From the NCBI GenBank assembly GCA_051893555.1, contig JBJFHL010000019.1, positions 1 to 64,000 of the forward strand: a stretch of DNA of 64,000 nucleotides, read 5' to 3'. The translations under genes and the position numbers were made by a program. Positions 52,256 to 60,672 of this stretch are shown here, piece by piece. The stretch comes from RGIG7179 sp051893555 (lineage in GTDB: Bacteria > Bacillota > Clostridia > Peptostreptococcales > Anaerovoracaceae). The notes beneath the pieces were generated by a model. That model was not told the origin of the DNA and made no database searches. It saw only the letters and a list, made by a program, of their open reading frames with translations. Each line of letters starts with the position of its first letter. The stretch's first letter is position 1.

Positions 52256-53167
52256 ATGAGAAAAATTCTGGAACAGGGACTGGGAGAAAGCAGTACCTTT
52301 GCTTCATTCCATCCTGCGGTGAACTTCATATATTTTGCCCTTGTCATCGGCATCACCATGTTCAGCATGGAGCCGGCATTTCTGGCTGCAACGCTGGCGG
52401 TGGGGTGGTTCTGGTCCCTTGTGCTTTCCGGAAAGAAAGCACTGAAATTCAATCTGCTGCTGACACTGCCCATTGTAATCGTCATGGCTGTGGTAAATAC
52501 GCTGTTCACCCATAACGGCGCCACGGTACTCTTTTATCTCAACGGCGGCAGGATCACCCTGGAAGCCTTTCTGTACGGACTGGCTGCGGCTGCCATGATT
52601 TCGTCGGTGATTCTCTGGTTTTCCTGTTTCAATGTGGTTATGACGTCGGATAAATTTATTTATCTGTTCGGAAAGGCGGCGCCGGTGCTTGGTCTGACCC
52701 TTTCCATGGTGTTCCGGTTTCTGCCGCTTCTCAAAACCCGCTATCAGGAGATCTCCATGGGGCAGAAGTGTATGGGACGTCATGGGCAAAAAGGACTCCT
52801 GGCCAGAGCAAGGCAGACGGTGAAGGAAGTATCCATACTGATTTCCTGGTCTCTGGAAGCTTCTATTGAAACGTCAGACTCCATGGAAGCGAGAGGGTAC
52901 GGCCTGCCGGGACGGACCAGTTTCCATCTGTTCCGGTTCACGCACAGGGACAGAAATCTGCTCCTTGCTGTGCTGGCAGTCGGACTGCCCGCCATGGTCG
53001 GATGTATCGCCGGACTTACCTCAATATATTATTATCCCAAAATTGTTCTTTCATGGGATCTGCGGAAATTTGCAGTACTGGCAAGTTATATCATATTGCT
53101 GCTACTGCCTGTTGTGATTGATTTATCAGGAGAAAAGAAATGGCAAGCATACAAATCCGAAATCTGA
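52256..53167 (+). CDS. ecfT: ECF transporter transmembrane (T) component
   Basis: The 303-residue membrane protein has about six helices. The cytoplasmic coupling region carries two EcfT signature helices: A-x-x-T-V-K-E-V near residue 185 and S-M-E-A-R-G-Y-G near residue 210. The T component links the paired ATPases to the substrate-binding S component. ATG 52256 follows a CAGGAGAG site, downstream of the riboswitch terminator; an in-frame start inside the riboswitch is rejected. The ATPase gene overlaps by 28 bases. Confidence 0.9.
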   Translation: MRKILEQGLGESSTFASFHPAVNFIYFALVIGITMFSMEPAFLAATLAVGWFWSLVLSGKKALKFNLLLTLPIVIVMAVVNTLFTHNGATVLFYLNGGRITLEAFLYGLAAAAMISSVILWFSCFNVVMTSDKFIYLFGKAAPVLGLTLSMVFRFLPLLKTRYQEISMGQKCMGRHGQKGLLARARQTVKEVSILISWSLEASIETSDSMEARGYGLPGRTSFHLFRFTHRDRNLLLAVLAVGLPAMVGCIAGLTSIYYYPKIVLSWDLRKFAVLASYIILLLLPVVIDLSGEKKWQAYKSEI

Positions 53168-54909
53168 CCTTTACCTATCCGCTGGCAGATCACCCTGCGC
53201 TGAAGCAGGTGAATCTTACGGTAAATCCGTCTGAATTTATTGTGCTTTGCGGCAAGTCCGGCTGCGGCAAAAGCACGCTGCTGCGGCAGATGAAAAAAAA
53301 TCTGGCGCCTTTCGGAGAACGAGAGGGAGAGGTTCTCTATCACGGGATGGAAGTCAGTGACCTGCCGGACCGGCTCAGCGCCACGGATATCGGGTTCGTC
53401 CAGCAGAACCCGGACAATCAGCTGGTAACAGACAAGGTGTGGCATGAACTGGCATTTGGTCTGGAAAGCCTGGGATTATCCAACCGTGCAATCCGCAGGC
53501 GCGTGGCAGAGATGGCAAGCTTTTTTGATATGCAGAGCTGGTTTCGAAAAAGTGTGGCGGATCTGTCCGGCGGTCAGAAACAGCTTCTGAACCTGGCCTC
53601 TGTGATGGTAATGCAGCCAAAGGTGCTGATTCTGGACGAACCGACATCACAGCTGGATCCCATTGCGGCGGAAGAATTTCTGAAGACGGTTTACAAAATC
53701 AACCGGGATCTGGGAACCACGGTGATCATTTCCGAACATCGGCTGGAGGATCTGATTCCCATGGCAGATCGGGTGGTGGTCATGGATGAAGGCAGGATCC
53801 TTGCGGATGATAACCCGTGGAAGATGGGAGACTTTCTGGCCGGAGACACGCCGGAGAAAAGGCATCCGATGTTTTATGGCCTGCCTTCCGTGATGAAAAT
53901 ATACGCAGCCTGCGGCGGCAGCAGGATGGAAAGAGGCCTGAAGAGGAGTGAGAACGGTGAGCAGATTGCACCACTGACCATCCGGGACGGCAGATTGTGG
54001 CTGGAAGCGGTTCTGGGAGAACCGGACGGGCAGAAACCGTCTGACCGGCAGGAAAAAAGTGAATCGCAGGATACGATACATGCTTCGGGAGAAGATCTGC
54101 CTTCCATTCTCACGATGAAGGACGTATGGTTTCAGTATGACCGCGGCAGCGAGCCGGTGCTGAGAGGCATGAACCTGGATGTAAAGCGGGGAGAACTTTT
54201 CTGTCTGATGGGAGGAAATGGTGCCGGGAAATCCACGACGCTGAAGGCGGCAGCAGGTATTCTGAAGCCGCAGCGCGGAATGGTGACGGTGAATGGAATG
54301 GCGGTGACGAAAGAAAATATGCCGAAGCTTTCCGGCCATGTTATGGCTATGGTGCCACAGAATCCGCAGGCGTTGTTTACAGAGATTACTGCGGAAGAAG
54401 AACTGGCAGAAGCACTGTATGATCGAAAAATGCCGGAGGAGGAAAAGGCAGAACGTGTCAGAAAAATGCTGGACACCATGGAGATCAGCCATCTGGCAAA
54501 AACACACCCTTATGATCTGTCAGGCGGAGAGCAGCAGCGGCTGGCTCTGGGGAAAATCCTGCTTTTGGAGCCGAAGCTTCTCCTGCTGGATGAACCGACC
54601 AAGGGACTTGATCCATTCTTCAAGATCACGCTGGCAAAAATATTTGATCGATTGAAGGCAGAAGGCATGACCTTGTTTATGGTATCTCATGATGTGGAAT
54701 TCTGTGCACAGTACGGCGACCGGTGTGCAATGTTTTTTGACGGTGAAGTGGCTTCACAGGGTGAAGCACGGGAATTTTTCGCGGGGAACAGCTTTTATAC
54801 CACGACGGCAAACCGGATTGTGCGGCAGTGGAACAGCAGCCTTGTCACTTGGGAGGAGGTGGCGAAATGGGTCGAACGGAATACGATCCGATCCGCAGAA
54901 AAGCAGTAA
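53140..54909 (+). CDS. ECF transporter ATPase, two fused ABC domains
   Basis: This 589-residue protein has two complete ABC domains joined by a linker of about 100 residues. Domain 1 has Walker A G38-K-S-G-C-G-K-S-T, signature L-S-G-G-Q-K-Q and Walker B L-I-L-D-E-P-T-S. Domain 2 has Walker A G358-G-N-G-A-G-K-S-T, signature L-S-G-G-E-Q-Q-R and Walker B L-L-L-D-E-P-T-K. It replaces the separate EcfA and EcfA' subunits. The T-component gene before it and the S-component gene after it both overlap it, so the transporter is dedicated to a single substrate. Confidence 0.95.
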   Translation: MASIQIRNLTFTYPLADHPALKQVNLTVNPSEFIVLCGKSGCGKSTLLRQMKKNLAPFGEREGEVLYHGMEVSDLPDRLSATDIGFVQQNPDNQLVTDKVWHELAFGLESLGLSNRAIRRRVAEMASFFDMQSWFRKSVADLSGGQKQLLNLASVMVMQPKVLILDEPTSQLDPIAAEEFLKTVYKINRDLGTTVIISEHRLEDLIPMADRVVVMDEGRILADDNPWKMGDFLAGDTPEKRHPMFYGLPSVMKIYAACGGSRMERGLKRSENGEQIAPLTIRDGRLWLEAVLGEPDGQKPSDRQEKSESQDTIHASGEDLPSILTMKDVWFQYDRGSEPVLRGMNLDVKRGELFCLMGGNGAGKSTTLKAAAGILKPQRGMVTVNGMAVTKENMPKLSGHVMAMVPQNPQALFTEITAEEELAEALYDRKMPEEEKAERVRKMLDTMEISHLAKTHPYDLSGGEQQRLALGKILLLEPKLLLLDEPTKGLDPFFKITLAKIFDRLKAEGMTLFMVSHDVEFCAQYGDRCAMFFDGEVASQGEAREFFAGNSFYTTTANRIVRQWNSSLVTWEEVAKWVERNTIRSAEKQ

Positions 54910-55904
54910 AAAAGCGGACTGCAGTTTCTGCTGCGTTGATATTTGTCGTTCTTCCGGTGATTATCGGTCTGAGCACAGTACTGGATGGAGGCAGTCTGTA
55001 TATGCTGGGAAGTCTGGCTGTGGTCATCTGCTGCATGGCACCGTTTTTTATGGTATTTGAAAAACGGAAACCGAAAGCACGGGAGATTGTGCTGGTGGCC
55101 ATGATGAGCGCAATCACTGTGGCAGCGCACCTGTTCTTCCATGTGACGGTTCCGCTGCAGATCGGCACAGCTATGGTTATCATCGCCGGCATTTCCATGG
55201 GGCCGGAAGCAGGTTTCCTGGTGGGAGCGCTTTCAAGATTCATCTGCAACTTTTACATGGGGCAGGGACTCTGGACACCATGGCAGATGTTCTGCTGGGG
55301 ACTGCTGGGATTCCTGGCTGGAATGGCGTTTAACAAAGTGGATCTGGCGAAGACGACGGATCAGGTGAAATCCCGGAACTTTCATATCATCATGGGTCCG
55401 GTACTCTGCATGATCGCGGCAGAAGTGGCGGCGTTTGTGACATTTCTTCTCTGGCCGGGAAATGAGGCAATGGAACTGACCGGCGGGAGTTTTTCCGGAT
55501 TTATGGAAGCGATAAGGCAGGCAGATGGTGTGCAGGGTGTTCTGAATGTGCTGGGAATGGTGATCGGATGGCGGTTTTATGCGTTCGGTGCGGCAGGACT
55601 GATTGCCGGTGTACTGCTGCAGAGAAAACGAATGCCAGTGGACAGCCTGACGCTGACCATCTTTACTTTTTTTACCACTGTGATTCTGTACGGGGGACTG
55701 ATGAATCTCTGTGCCATGTTTACTTCGGCAGGCATTCCGGGCGGCGGCGGAATCAGCTGGAATACGCTGCGGCTGCTTTACATTACGGGACTGCCATACG
55801 ACCTGACGCATGGTGCGGCAGCGGCACTGTGTATTTTTCTGATCGGAGATCCCATGATACGGAAAATTGAAAGAATCAAGATCAAATATGGAATTTATAA
55901 ATAA
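54867..55904 (+). CDS. ECF transporter substrate-binding (S) component, probably for cobalamin or a precursor
   Basis: This 345-residue membrane protein has about eight to nine helices, larger than typical S components of about 180-200 residues. Two N-terminal helices (about 15-60) precede a conserved ECF-S-like core beginning A-R-E-I-V-L-V-A-M-M-S-A-I, including the S-component-like P-L-Q-I-G-T-A-M-V-I-I-A-G and G-P-E-A-G-F-L-V-G-A-L-S segments. Control by a cobalamin riboswitch makes corrinoid uptake, as in CbrT, the best guess; cobalt is the alternative. ATG 54867 follows GGAGGAGG and lies inside the ATPase gene (43-base overlap). Confidence 0.85.
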   Translation: MGRTEYDPIRRKAVKKRTAVSAALIFVVLPVIIGLSTVLDGGSLYMLGSLAVVICCMAPFFMVFEKRKPKAREIVLVAMMSAITVAAHLFFHVTVPLQIGTAMVIIAGISMGPEAGFLVGALSRFICNFYMGQGLWTPWQMFCWGLLGFLAGMAFNKVDLAKTTDQVKSRNFHIIMGPVLCMIAAEVAAFVTFLLWPGNEAMELTGGSFSGFMEAIRQADGVQGVLNVLGMVIGWRFYAFGAAGLIAGVLLQRKRMPVDSLTLTIFTFFTTVILYGGLMNLCAMFTSAGIPGGGGISWNTLRLLYITGLPYDLTHGAAAALCIFLIGDPMIRKIERIKIKYGIYK

Positions 55905-55922
55905 GCACGGAGGTTACAATAT

Positions 55923-56717
55923 ATGGAGGACCGCATATGTATCGCGACCTTTTCAGAAAACGCAGTTTCTGTGATTCGCAGGCATGGCGTAGGAATCGAA
56001 CTGAATGATCTGTGCATTTCAGAGAATCTGGATCCGGAACGGCTGCAGACTACGATGGATGCCATCCGGGAGGAAATCCGAAGGGCTGGTGTGAAGCCGC
56101 AGCAGATCATTGCCCACGGGCCTTTTACGGAGATCTGTCCGGCCTCCATAGACCACAGAGCAGTGGAACTGGGAAGAAGGCGGCTGGATGAGGCATGGAG
56201 CATCCTGCAGAGCCTGGGTATCTGCAGGATGGTGGTACATACAGGCTACATTCCTCTGATTTATTATCCACAGTGGCAGCTGGAAAAGTCCATCGTATTC
56301 TGGAAAGACTTCCTGATGGAGAAACCCTCTGATTTCAGACTGTATATTGAAAATGTGTTTGAGGATACGCCGGAGCAGCAGCTGCAGCTGATCCGCGGGC
56401 TGGATGACCCGAGAGTATCGGCATGTCTGGACGTGGGTCATGCCCATGCAGTTACACGGCCGGAATATCCGGTCTGCCGGTGGATCGAGGAAATGGGATC
56501 CTGCATTGGCCATTTCCATCTGCACAACAATGATGGGAAGAAGGATCTGCACAATCCGCTGACGGAAGGGACCATGGACATGGAAGCAGTACTTCGGGCG
56601 ATTGGTACATATTGTCGCCCGGATGTTACCATGACCATCGAAAGCAGGGTCTGTGAAGGAAGCGTGCAGTGGATTTTGCAGCAGGACAGACTTTTGAATC
56701 CGGGAATATTCAGATGA
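55923..56717 (+). CDS. sugar-phosphate isomerase/epimerase-like TIM-barrel protein
   Basis: The 264-residue protein fits the xylose-isomerase-like TIM-barrel superfamily. Metal-site candidates are visible in order: H in I-A-H-G-P-F near residue 62, H in V-V-H-T-G near 101, E in Y-I-E-N-V-F near 142, D and H in C-L-D-V-G-H-A-H near 173-178, H in H-F-H-L-H-N-N-D near 201 and E in T-I-E-S-R near 240. The substrate is unknown. It lies 18 bases after the S component with no promoter between, so it is under the cobalamin riboswitch. A link to corrinoid metabolism is inferred from position only. Confidence 0.82.
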   Translation: MEDRICIATFSENAVSVIRRHGVGIELNDLCISENLDPERLQTTMDAIREEIRRAGVKPQQIIAHGPFTEICPASIDHRAVELGRRRLDEAWSILQSLGICRMVVHTGYIPLIYYPQWQLEKSIVFWKDFLMEKPSDFRLYIENVFEDTPEQQLQLIRGLDDPRVSACLDVGHAHAVTRPEYPVCRWIEEMGSCIGHFHLHNNDGKKDLHNPLTEGTMDMEAVLRAIGTYCRPDVTMTIESRVCEGSVQWILQQDRLLNPGIFR

Positions 56718-56743
56718 CAGCAGAAACGGATTGCCATCTGAAT
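56708..56743 (+). other. inverted repeat at the end of the ECF operon
   Basis: ATTCAGATG (56708) and CATCTGAAT (56735) pair perfectly over 9 bp around the stop codon. No T run follows, so termination is uncertain. Its right arm overlaps the -35 of the next promoter. Confidence 0.45.
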
Positions 56744-56759
56744 TCATATCATGTATAAT
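56731..56759 (+). promoter_or_regulatory. sigma-A promoter of the cysteine-rich protein/dapB unit
   Basis: TTGCCA (56731) and TATAAT (56754) are separated by 17 bp. It lies 46 bases before the small cysteine-rich gene. Confidence 0.75.
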
Positions 56760-56805
56760 GAGTTCACTGAAGAATGACAGATGAAATGTTTTGGGGGATG
56801 TAAAA

Positions 56806-57081
56806 ATGAAAGAAATAAAAACGGAAAACTATAAATTTGCGCAGCATAAGGCATGTGAGTTCTTCCCATGCCACGATACAAACAAGCCGGAGGAATTCAA
56901 CTGCCTGTTCTGCTACTGTCCGCTTTATGCGCTGGGAGATCAGTGCGGCGGCAATTTCAGATATCTGGATAACGGGGTAAAGGACTGTTCCTCCTGCATG
57001 GTACCTCATGTGAAGGACAAGGGCTATGACCACGTGATGGGTAAATTCGCTGAAATCATGGAACTGGCAAAAAAGAAATAG
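56806..57081 (+). CDS. cysteine-rich small-domain protein, probable metal binder
   Basis: The 91-residue protein has eight cysteines in the pattern of the cysteine-rich small domain (PF04071-like): K-x-C-E-F-F-P-C-H, F-N-C-L-F-C-Y-C-P-L-Y, then C-G-G-N-F and D-C-S-S-C. Domains of this type occur alone in Clostridia and fused to cobalamin-synthesis enzymes such as CobD, where the cysteines bind metal. ATG 56806 follows a GGGGGATG site. It has its own promoter and is followed by dapB after 63 bases. Its place directly after the B12-controlled ECF operon is suggestive. Confidence 0.82.
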   Translation: MKEIKTENYKFAQHKACEFFPCHDTNKPEEFNCLFCYCPLYALGDQCGGNFRYLDNGVKDCSSCMVPHVKDKGYDHVMGKFAEIMELAKKK

Positions 57082-57144
57082 GCGGATCATGCCGGGAATC
57101 TGGACAGGATCTCCTTCATACAATAGGCGAAGGAGGTATGGAAT

Positions 57145-57786
57145 ATGTTTCTGGGAATTATCGGAAGCGGAACCATGGGAACGGTTCTGCGAGAGTATGC
57201 GGAAGAAGAGGGAACCTTCGATGAGATCACGGTGCTGGAACCTTTATCGGATCAGCCCTGGCCGGAAAAACGGCCGGATCTGCTGATCGATTTCAGTCAT
57301 CCGAAAGCCATCGGAAGGATTTATGATTACTGCCGGGAAAAAGGGGGTAATATACCGGTGGTACTGGCGTCCACCGGATATGGACCGGAGGAGGAAAAGC
57401 TGATCCAGCTGCTGGAAAAAATCTGTCCGCTGGTGCGGAGCAGCAATTTTTCCAGAGGCATGGAGGTCATGCATCGGCTGTGCCGACAGGCCAGAAAAGA
57501 ACTGGGAGACCAGTGTGATATCCGAATGACGGAAGTACATCACACGAAGAAACGGGATCGGCCCAGCGGCACGGCAGTGAGCCTGTGCCATGATCTGGCA
57601 CTGGATCCTTTCGATGAAGCACGGGTGCAGAGTCTCCGTATGGGAACCGTCTGCGGTGAGCACACGGTGTATTTTGCGCTGGAAGATGAGATTCTGGAGA
57701 TCCGGCATACCGCCATGTCGAAGAAAATATTCGCCATCGGGGCGCTGGAAACGGGAAAAAAACTCGTGAAGGAATTGACTTCATGA
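57145..57786 (+). CDS. dapB: 4-hydroxy-tetrahydrodipicolinate reductase DapB
   Basis: This NAD(P)H-dependent enzyme of the lysine/mDAP pathway has 213 residues, shorter than the ~240-270 of most DapB. It keeps the N-terminal nucleotide loop G-I-I-G-S-G-T-M-G, S-S-N-F-S near residue 107 and the substrate motif E-V-H-H-T-K-K-R-D-R-P-S-G-T-A near 130-144. Shorter loops explain the size. It would supply diaminopimelate, matching the mDAP-type motif in MurE. A GAAGGAGG site precedes the ATG. Confidence 0.92.
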   Translation: MFLGIIGSGTMGTVLREYAEEEGTFDEITVLEPLSDQPWPEKRPDLLIDFSHPKAIGRIYDYCREKGGNIPVVLASTGYGPEEEKLIQLLEKICPLVRSSNFSRGMEVMHRLCRQARKELGDQCDIRMTEVHHTKKRDRPSGTAVSLCHDLALDPFDEARVQSLRMGTVCGEHTVYFALEDEILEIRHTAMSKKIFAIGALETGKKLVKELTS

Positions 57787-57803
57787 AATAAATATGATAC
57801 AAC
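57775..57803 (+). promoter_or_regulatory. possible promoter of the CYTH gene
   Basis: TTGACT (57775) and TACAAC (57798) are separated by 17 bp. The -35 lies inside the end of dapB. Confidence 0.4.
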
Positions 57804-57850
57804 AGATACGCATGATATTTGGGTATTGAATTCACAATGGAGAAGGTAGT

Positions 57851-58474
57851 ATGGAAATTGAACTGAAATATCTGGTAGAGGATTCTTTCGCCAGAGAGCG
57901 TATTTTCGATGATCGGCGTCTGATGGCTCTGACGGATGGAAACGGTCCGGAGACGATTCCCATGAAAGCGGTGTATCTGGACACGGAAGACAGACAGCTG
58001 CTGAAACAGGAGATCGCTTTCCGTGTGCGGTATGAAGACGAACGGCTGGTAGCGACCCTGAAATGGGGCGGCGGTGTGGAAAACGGACTGCATACCAGAG
58101 GAGAACTGAATGCTGCAGTGGACGAAGCCTTCCTGGCAGCGCCGTCACTGGATATTTTTCGCGGCAGCACAGTCTACGAGGAAGTGGGCCCTCTGCTGGA
58201 AGGAAAAAAACTTCTTCCGGTGATGGAAATGGAGTTTGTCCGTAAGCAAATGCATATCGATACCGGAAGATCCATCAGTATGCTGTCATATGATGAAGGA
58301 GAAATACGGACTACCTGCGGAACTGCACCGATCTCTGAACTGGAGATTGAGTTGTATTCCGGGGATCAGGAAGATATGGTGGCCCTGGGAAGGGAGCTGG
58401 CTTCCAGGTATAATCTGAAACCGGGAGACAGAAGCAAATATCAGCGCGGTCTGGAGCTGCTGGGAATTCTGTGA
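57851..58474 (+). CDS. CYTH-domain protein, candidate triphosphatase
   Basis: This 207-residue protein begins M-E-I-E-L-K-Y, the E-x-E-x-K signature of the CYTH fold. Spaced basic and acidic strands typical of the triphosphate tunnel follow (Y-L-D-T-E near 42, F-R-V-R near 57, A-T-L-K near 68, E-L-E-I-E near 162, and a K-Y-Q-R-G end). Bacterial CYTH proteins mostly hydrolyse inorganic triphosphate or similar; adenylate cyclase activity occurs in a few. No CHAD domain is attached. A terminator follows. Confidence 0.88.
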   Translation: MEIELKYLVEDSFARERIFDDRRLMALTDGNGPETIPMKAVYLDTEDRQLLKQEIAFRVRYEDERLVATLKWGGGVENGLHTRGELNAAVDEAFLAAPSLDIFRGSTVYEEVGPLLEGKKLLPVMEMEFVRKQMHIDTGRSISMLSYDEGEIRTTCGTAPISELEIELYSGDQEDMVALGRELASRYNLKPGDRSKYQRGLELLGIL

Positions 58475-58483
58475 TAAAAAAAG

Positions 58484-58533
58484 AAAAAACTGCTTTTGAA
58501 ACTGATTTTTAACCGGCAAAGGCAGTTTTTTTT
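58484..58533 (+). terminator. intrinsic terminator
   Basis: AAAAAACTGC pairs with GCAGTTTTTT and a second short TTTTG/CAAAG stretch extends the stem inward with a bulge. The right arm ends in a long T run. Confidence 0.8.
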
Positions 58534-58584
58534 CTGACTGGGTGAATAATAAGGTGAAAATGCGGTGAAATCGAAGCATTTTCC

Positions 58585-58613
58585 TTTACTTTACCGAAAA
58601 AACGAGGTATAAT
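58585..58613 (+). promoter_or_regulatory. promoter of the tig-clpP-clpX-lon region
   Basis: TTTACT (58585) and TATAAT (58608) are separated by 17 bp. A second TATAAT at 58632 lacks a clear -35. I saw no CIRCE or CtsR-type repeat near it. Confidence 0.65.
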
Positions 58614-58667
58614 ATCATGTAATTGTCTTAGTATAATAAGGTTTCATAAATCAGGAGGATATATTTA

Positions 58668-59951
58668 ATGAAAGCAACTTTTATTTCCAGAGAGAAAAAC
58701 GATGTAAAGTTTACCATGGAGTTCACGGCAGAGGAATTCGATAATGCGCAGATCAAGGCATACCAGGCTGCAAAAGGCAATATCGAGATCCCGGGCTTCC
58801 GTAAAGGCAAAGCGCCGAGAAGCATCATCGAAAAGCATTACGGTGAAGGCATTTTCTTCGAAGATGCGATTGACGAACTGTTCAGGGAGCATTATGTAAA
58901 AGCCATCAAAGAACTGGAACTGGACATCATCGACAGCCCGGCAGCAGAATTCACCCAGCTGAAGAAGGGGGAAGGCTTCACTGCTACCATCACGGTTGCC
59001 TGCTCTCCGATCGTAGAAGTAAAGAACTACAAGGGTGTTGAGATCGAAAAGATCGAAAACGAAGTGAAGGACGAAGATGTGGAAAATGACATCAAGAGCC
59101 TGCAGAAGAGAAATGCGCGCATTGTCAGTGTGGAAAGACCGGCACAGGACGGTGATACCGTTCTTCTGGACTATGCAGGTTTCGTAGGGGAAGAACAGTT
59201 TGAAGGCGGCACGGCAGAAGGTCAGGAACTGGTTCTGGGTTCCGGTATGTTCATTCCGGGCTTTGAAGAGCAGCTGGTCGGCGTATCTGCCGGAGAACAG
59301 AAGGACGTAACCGTAACCTTCCCGGAAGAATACCATGCAGAAGATCTGGCAGGCAAGGATGCAGTATTCCACTGCACCGTACACGAAGTAAAGGAAGAAC
59401 AGCTTCCGGAACTGGACGATGAATTTGCCAAGGATGTCAGCGAATTTGATACATTAGAGGAATTAAAAGCTTCCACCAGGGAAAGACTAGAATCATATGC
59501 CAAAGCCGGAGCAGAGAGCCAGATGAAGGATGCTGCAGTTGCCAAGGTTGTGGAATCCAACGAAGTGGACATTCCGCGCATCATGGTGGAAGATGAAATC
59601 GACAGAATGATGCAGGAACTGGATCAGCAGATGCGCTATCAGGGTCTGAGCCTGGAGCAGTATCTGGCATTCACCCAGAAAGATGCGGCTGCATTCCGCG
59701 ATGAGATCAGAGCCGATGCAGAAAGAGCTGTGAAGACCAGACTGATTATGAACGGTATCGTGGAAGCAGAACAGTTTGAAGTGACACCGGAAGAACTGGA
59801 AGAAGAACTGAAGGTAATGGCGATCCAGTACCAGATGACTGCGGATAAGGTAAAAGAACTCATCGGCGAAGATAACATGAAGTATCTGGAAAAGGATCTG
59901 AAGACGAAGAAAGCAATCGAATACATTTTCGAAAACGCAGTGATCAAATAA
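58668..59951 (+). CDS. tig: trigger factor, ribosome-bound chaperone
   Basis: The 427-residue chaperone and peptidyl-prolyl isomerase binds nascent chains at the ribosome exit. The N-terminal ribosome-binding loop is at about residues 42-50 (P-G-F-R-K-G-K-A-P). The FKBP-like PPIase domain (about 155-240) has D-Y-A-G-F and the G-S-G-M-F-I-P-G-F-E motif, and a long helical C-terminal domain follows. A GGAGGATAT site precedes the ATG. The order tig-clpP-clpX-lon is the usual Firmicute protein-quality cluster. Confidence 0.97.
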   Translation: MKATFISREKNDVKFTMEFTAEEFDNAQIKAYQAAKGNIEIPGFRKGKAPRSIIEKHYGEGIFFEDAIDELFREHYVKAIKELELDIIDSPAAEFTQLKKGEGFTATITVACSPIVEVKNYKGVEIEKIENEVKDEDVENDIKSLQKRNARIVSVERPAQDGDTVLLDYAGFVGEEQFEGGTAEGQELVLGSGMFIPGFEEQLVGVSAGEQKDVTVTFPEEYHAEDLAGKDAVFHCTVHEVKEEQLPELDDEFAKDVSEFDTLEELKASTRERLESYAKAGAESQMKDAAVAKVVESNEVDIPRIMVEDEIDRMMQELDQQMRYQGLSLEQYLAFTQKDAAAFRDEIRADAERAVKTRLIMNGIVEAEQFEVTPEELEEELKVMAIQYQMTADKVKELIGEDNMKYLEKDLKTKKAIEYIFENAVIK

Positions 59952-60075
59952 AAAATCAGTGCAGAAAACCGCAGCGTCAGCAGCGGCAGGAAACATAAAA
60001 CAAGCGGAGCCGGGCGGATATTTTGTCTTCCCGGCTTCTGTAAAAGAATACCGAAAGAAAGTGAGGGGTATCAGT

Positions 60076-60657
60076 ATGGCATTAGTACCTTACGTAATTG
60101 AACAGACCAGCAGGGGGGAGCGGTCTTATGACATCTATTCCAGACTGTTGAAGGATCGGATCATTTTCCTGGGAGAACAGATCGATGAGCATGTAGCAAG
60201 CCTGGTGGTGGCACAGCTTCTGTTTCTGGAAGCAGAGGACAGTGAAAAGGATATCTGTATTTATATCAACAGCCCAGGCGGCTCTGTAACTGCCGGCATG
60301 GCCATTTACGACACCATGCAGTATATCAAACCGGATGTTTCTACGATCTGCATCGGCATGGCGGCAAGTATGGGTGCATTCCTGCTGTCCTCCGGAGCCA
60401 AAGGAAAAAGATTTGCACTGCCAAATGCGGAGATTATGATTCATCAGCCTCTGGGCGGGGTAAATGGACAGGCAGAGGACATTAAGATTCATGCAGAATG
60501 GATCCTCAAGACAAGAGAAAAGCTGAACAGGATTCTGTCGGCCAATACAGGCCAGGATCTGGCCACCATCGAAAAGGACACCGATCGTGATAATTTTATG
60601 GGTGCAGAAGAAGCCTGCAGATACGGGCTGATCGATAAGGTGATCACATCCAGATAG
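60076..60657 (+). CDS. clpP: ATP-dependent Clp protease proteolytic subunit
   Basis: This serine protease assembles as two heptameric rings and works with ClpX. With ATG 60076 the protein is 193 residues, the usual size, and the catalytic triad reads S98 in A-A-S-M-G-A, H123 in I-H-Q-P-L-G-G and D172 in T-D-R-D-N-F-M. The site GTGAGGGG precedes this ATG. The frame is open 39 codons further upstream, but those residues are not typical of ClpP. clpX follows 15 bases later. Confidence 0.96.
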   Translation: MALVPYVIEQTSRGERSYDIYSRLLKDRIIFLGEQIDEHVASLVVAQLLFLEAEDSEKDICIYINSPGGSVTAGMAIYDTMQYIKPDVSTICIGMAASMGAFLLSSGAKGKRFALPNAEIMIHQPLGGVNGQAEDIKIHAEWILKTREKLNRILSANTGQDLATIEKDTDRDNFMGAEEACRYGLIDKVITSR

Positions 60658-60672
60658 CTAGGGGGAATTTGA

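Noticed and set aside
58585..58667. CIRCE or CtsR operator before tig/clpP
   Set aside because: I looked for the nine-base inverted CIRCE repeat and the CtsR heptad repeat and saw neither.
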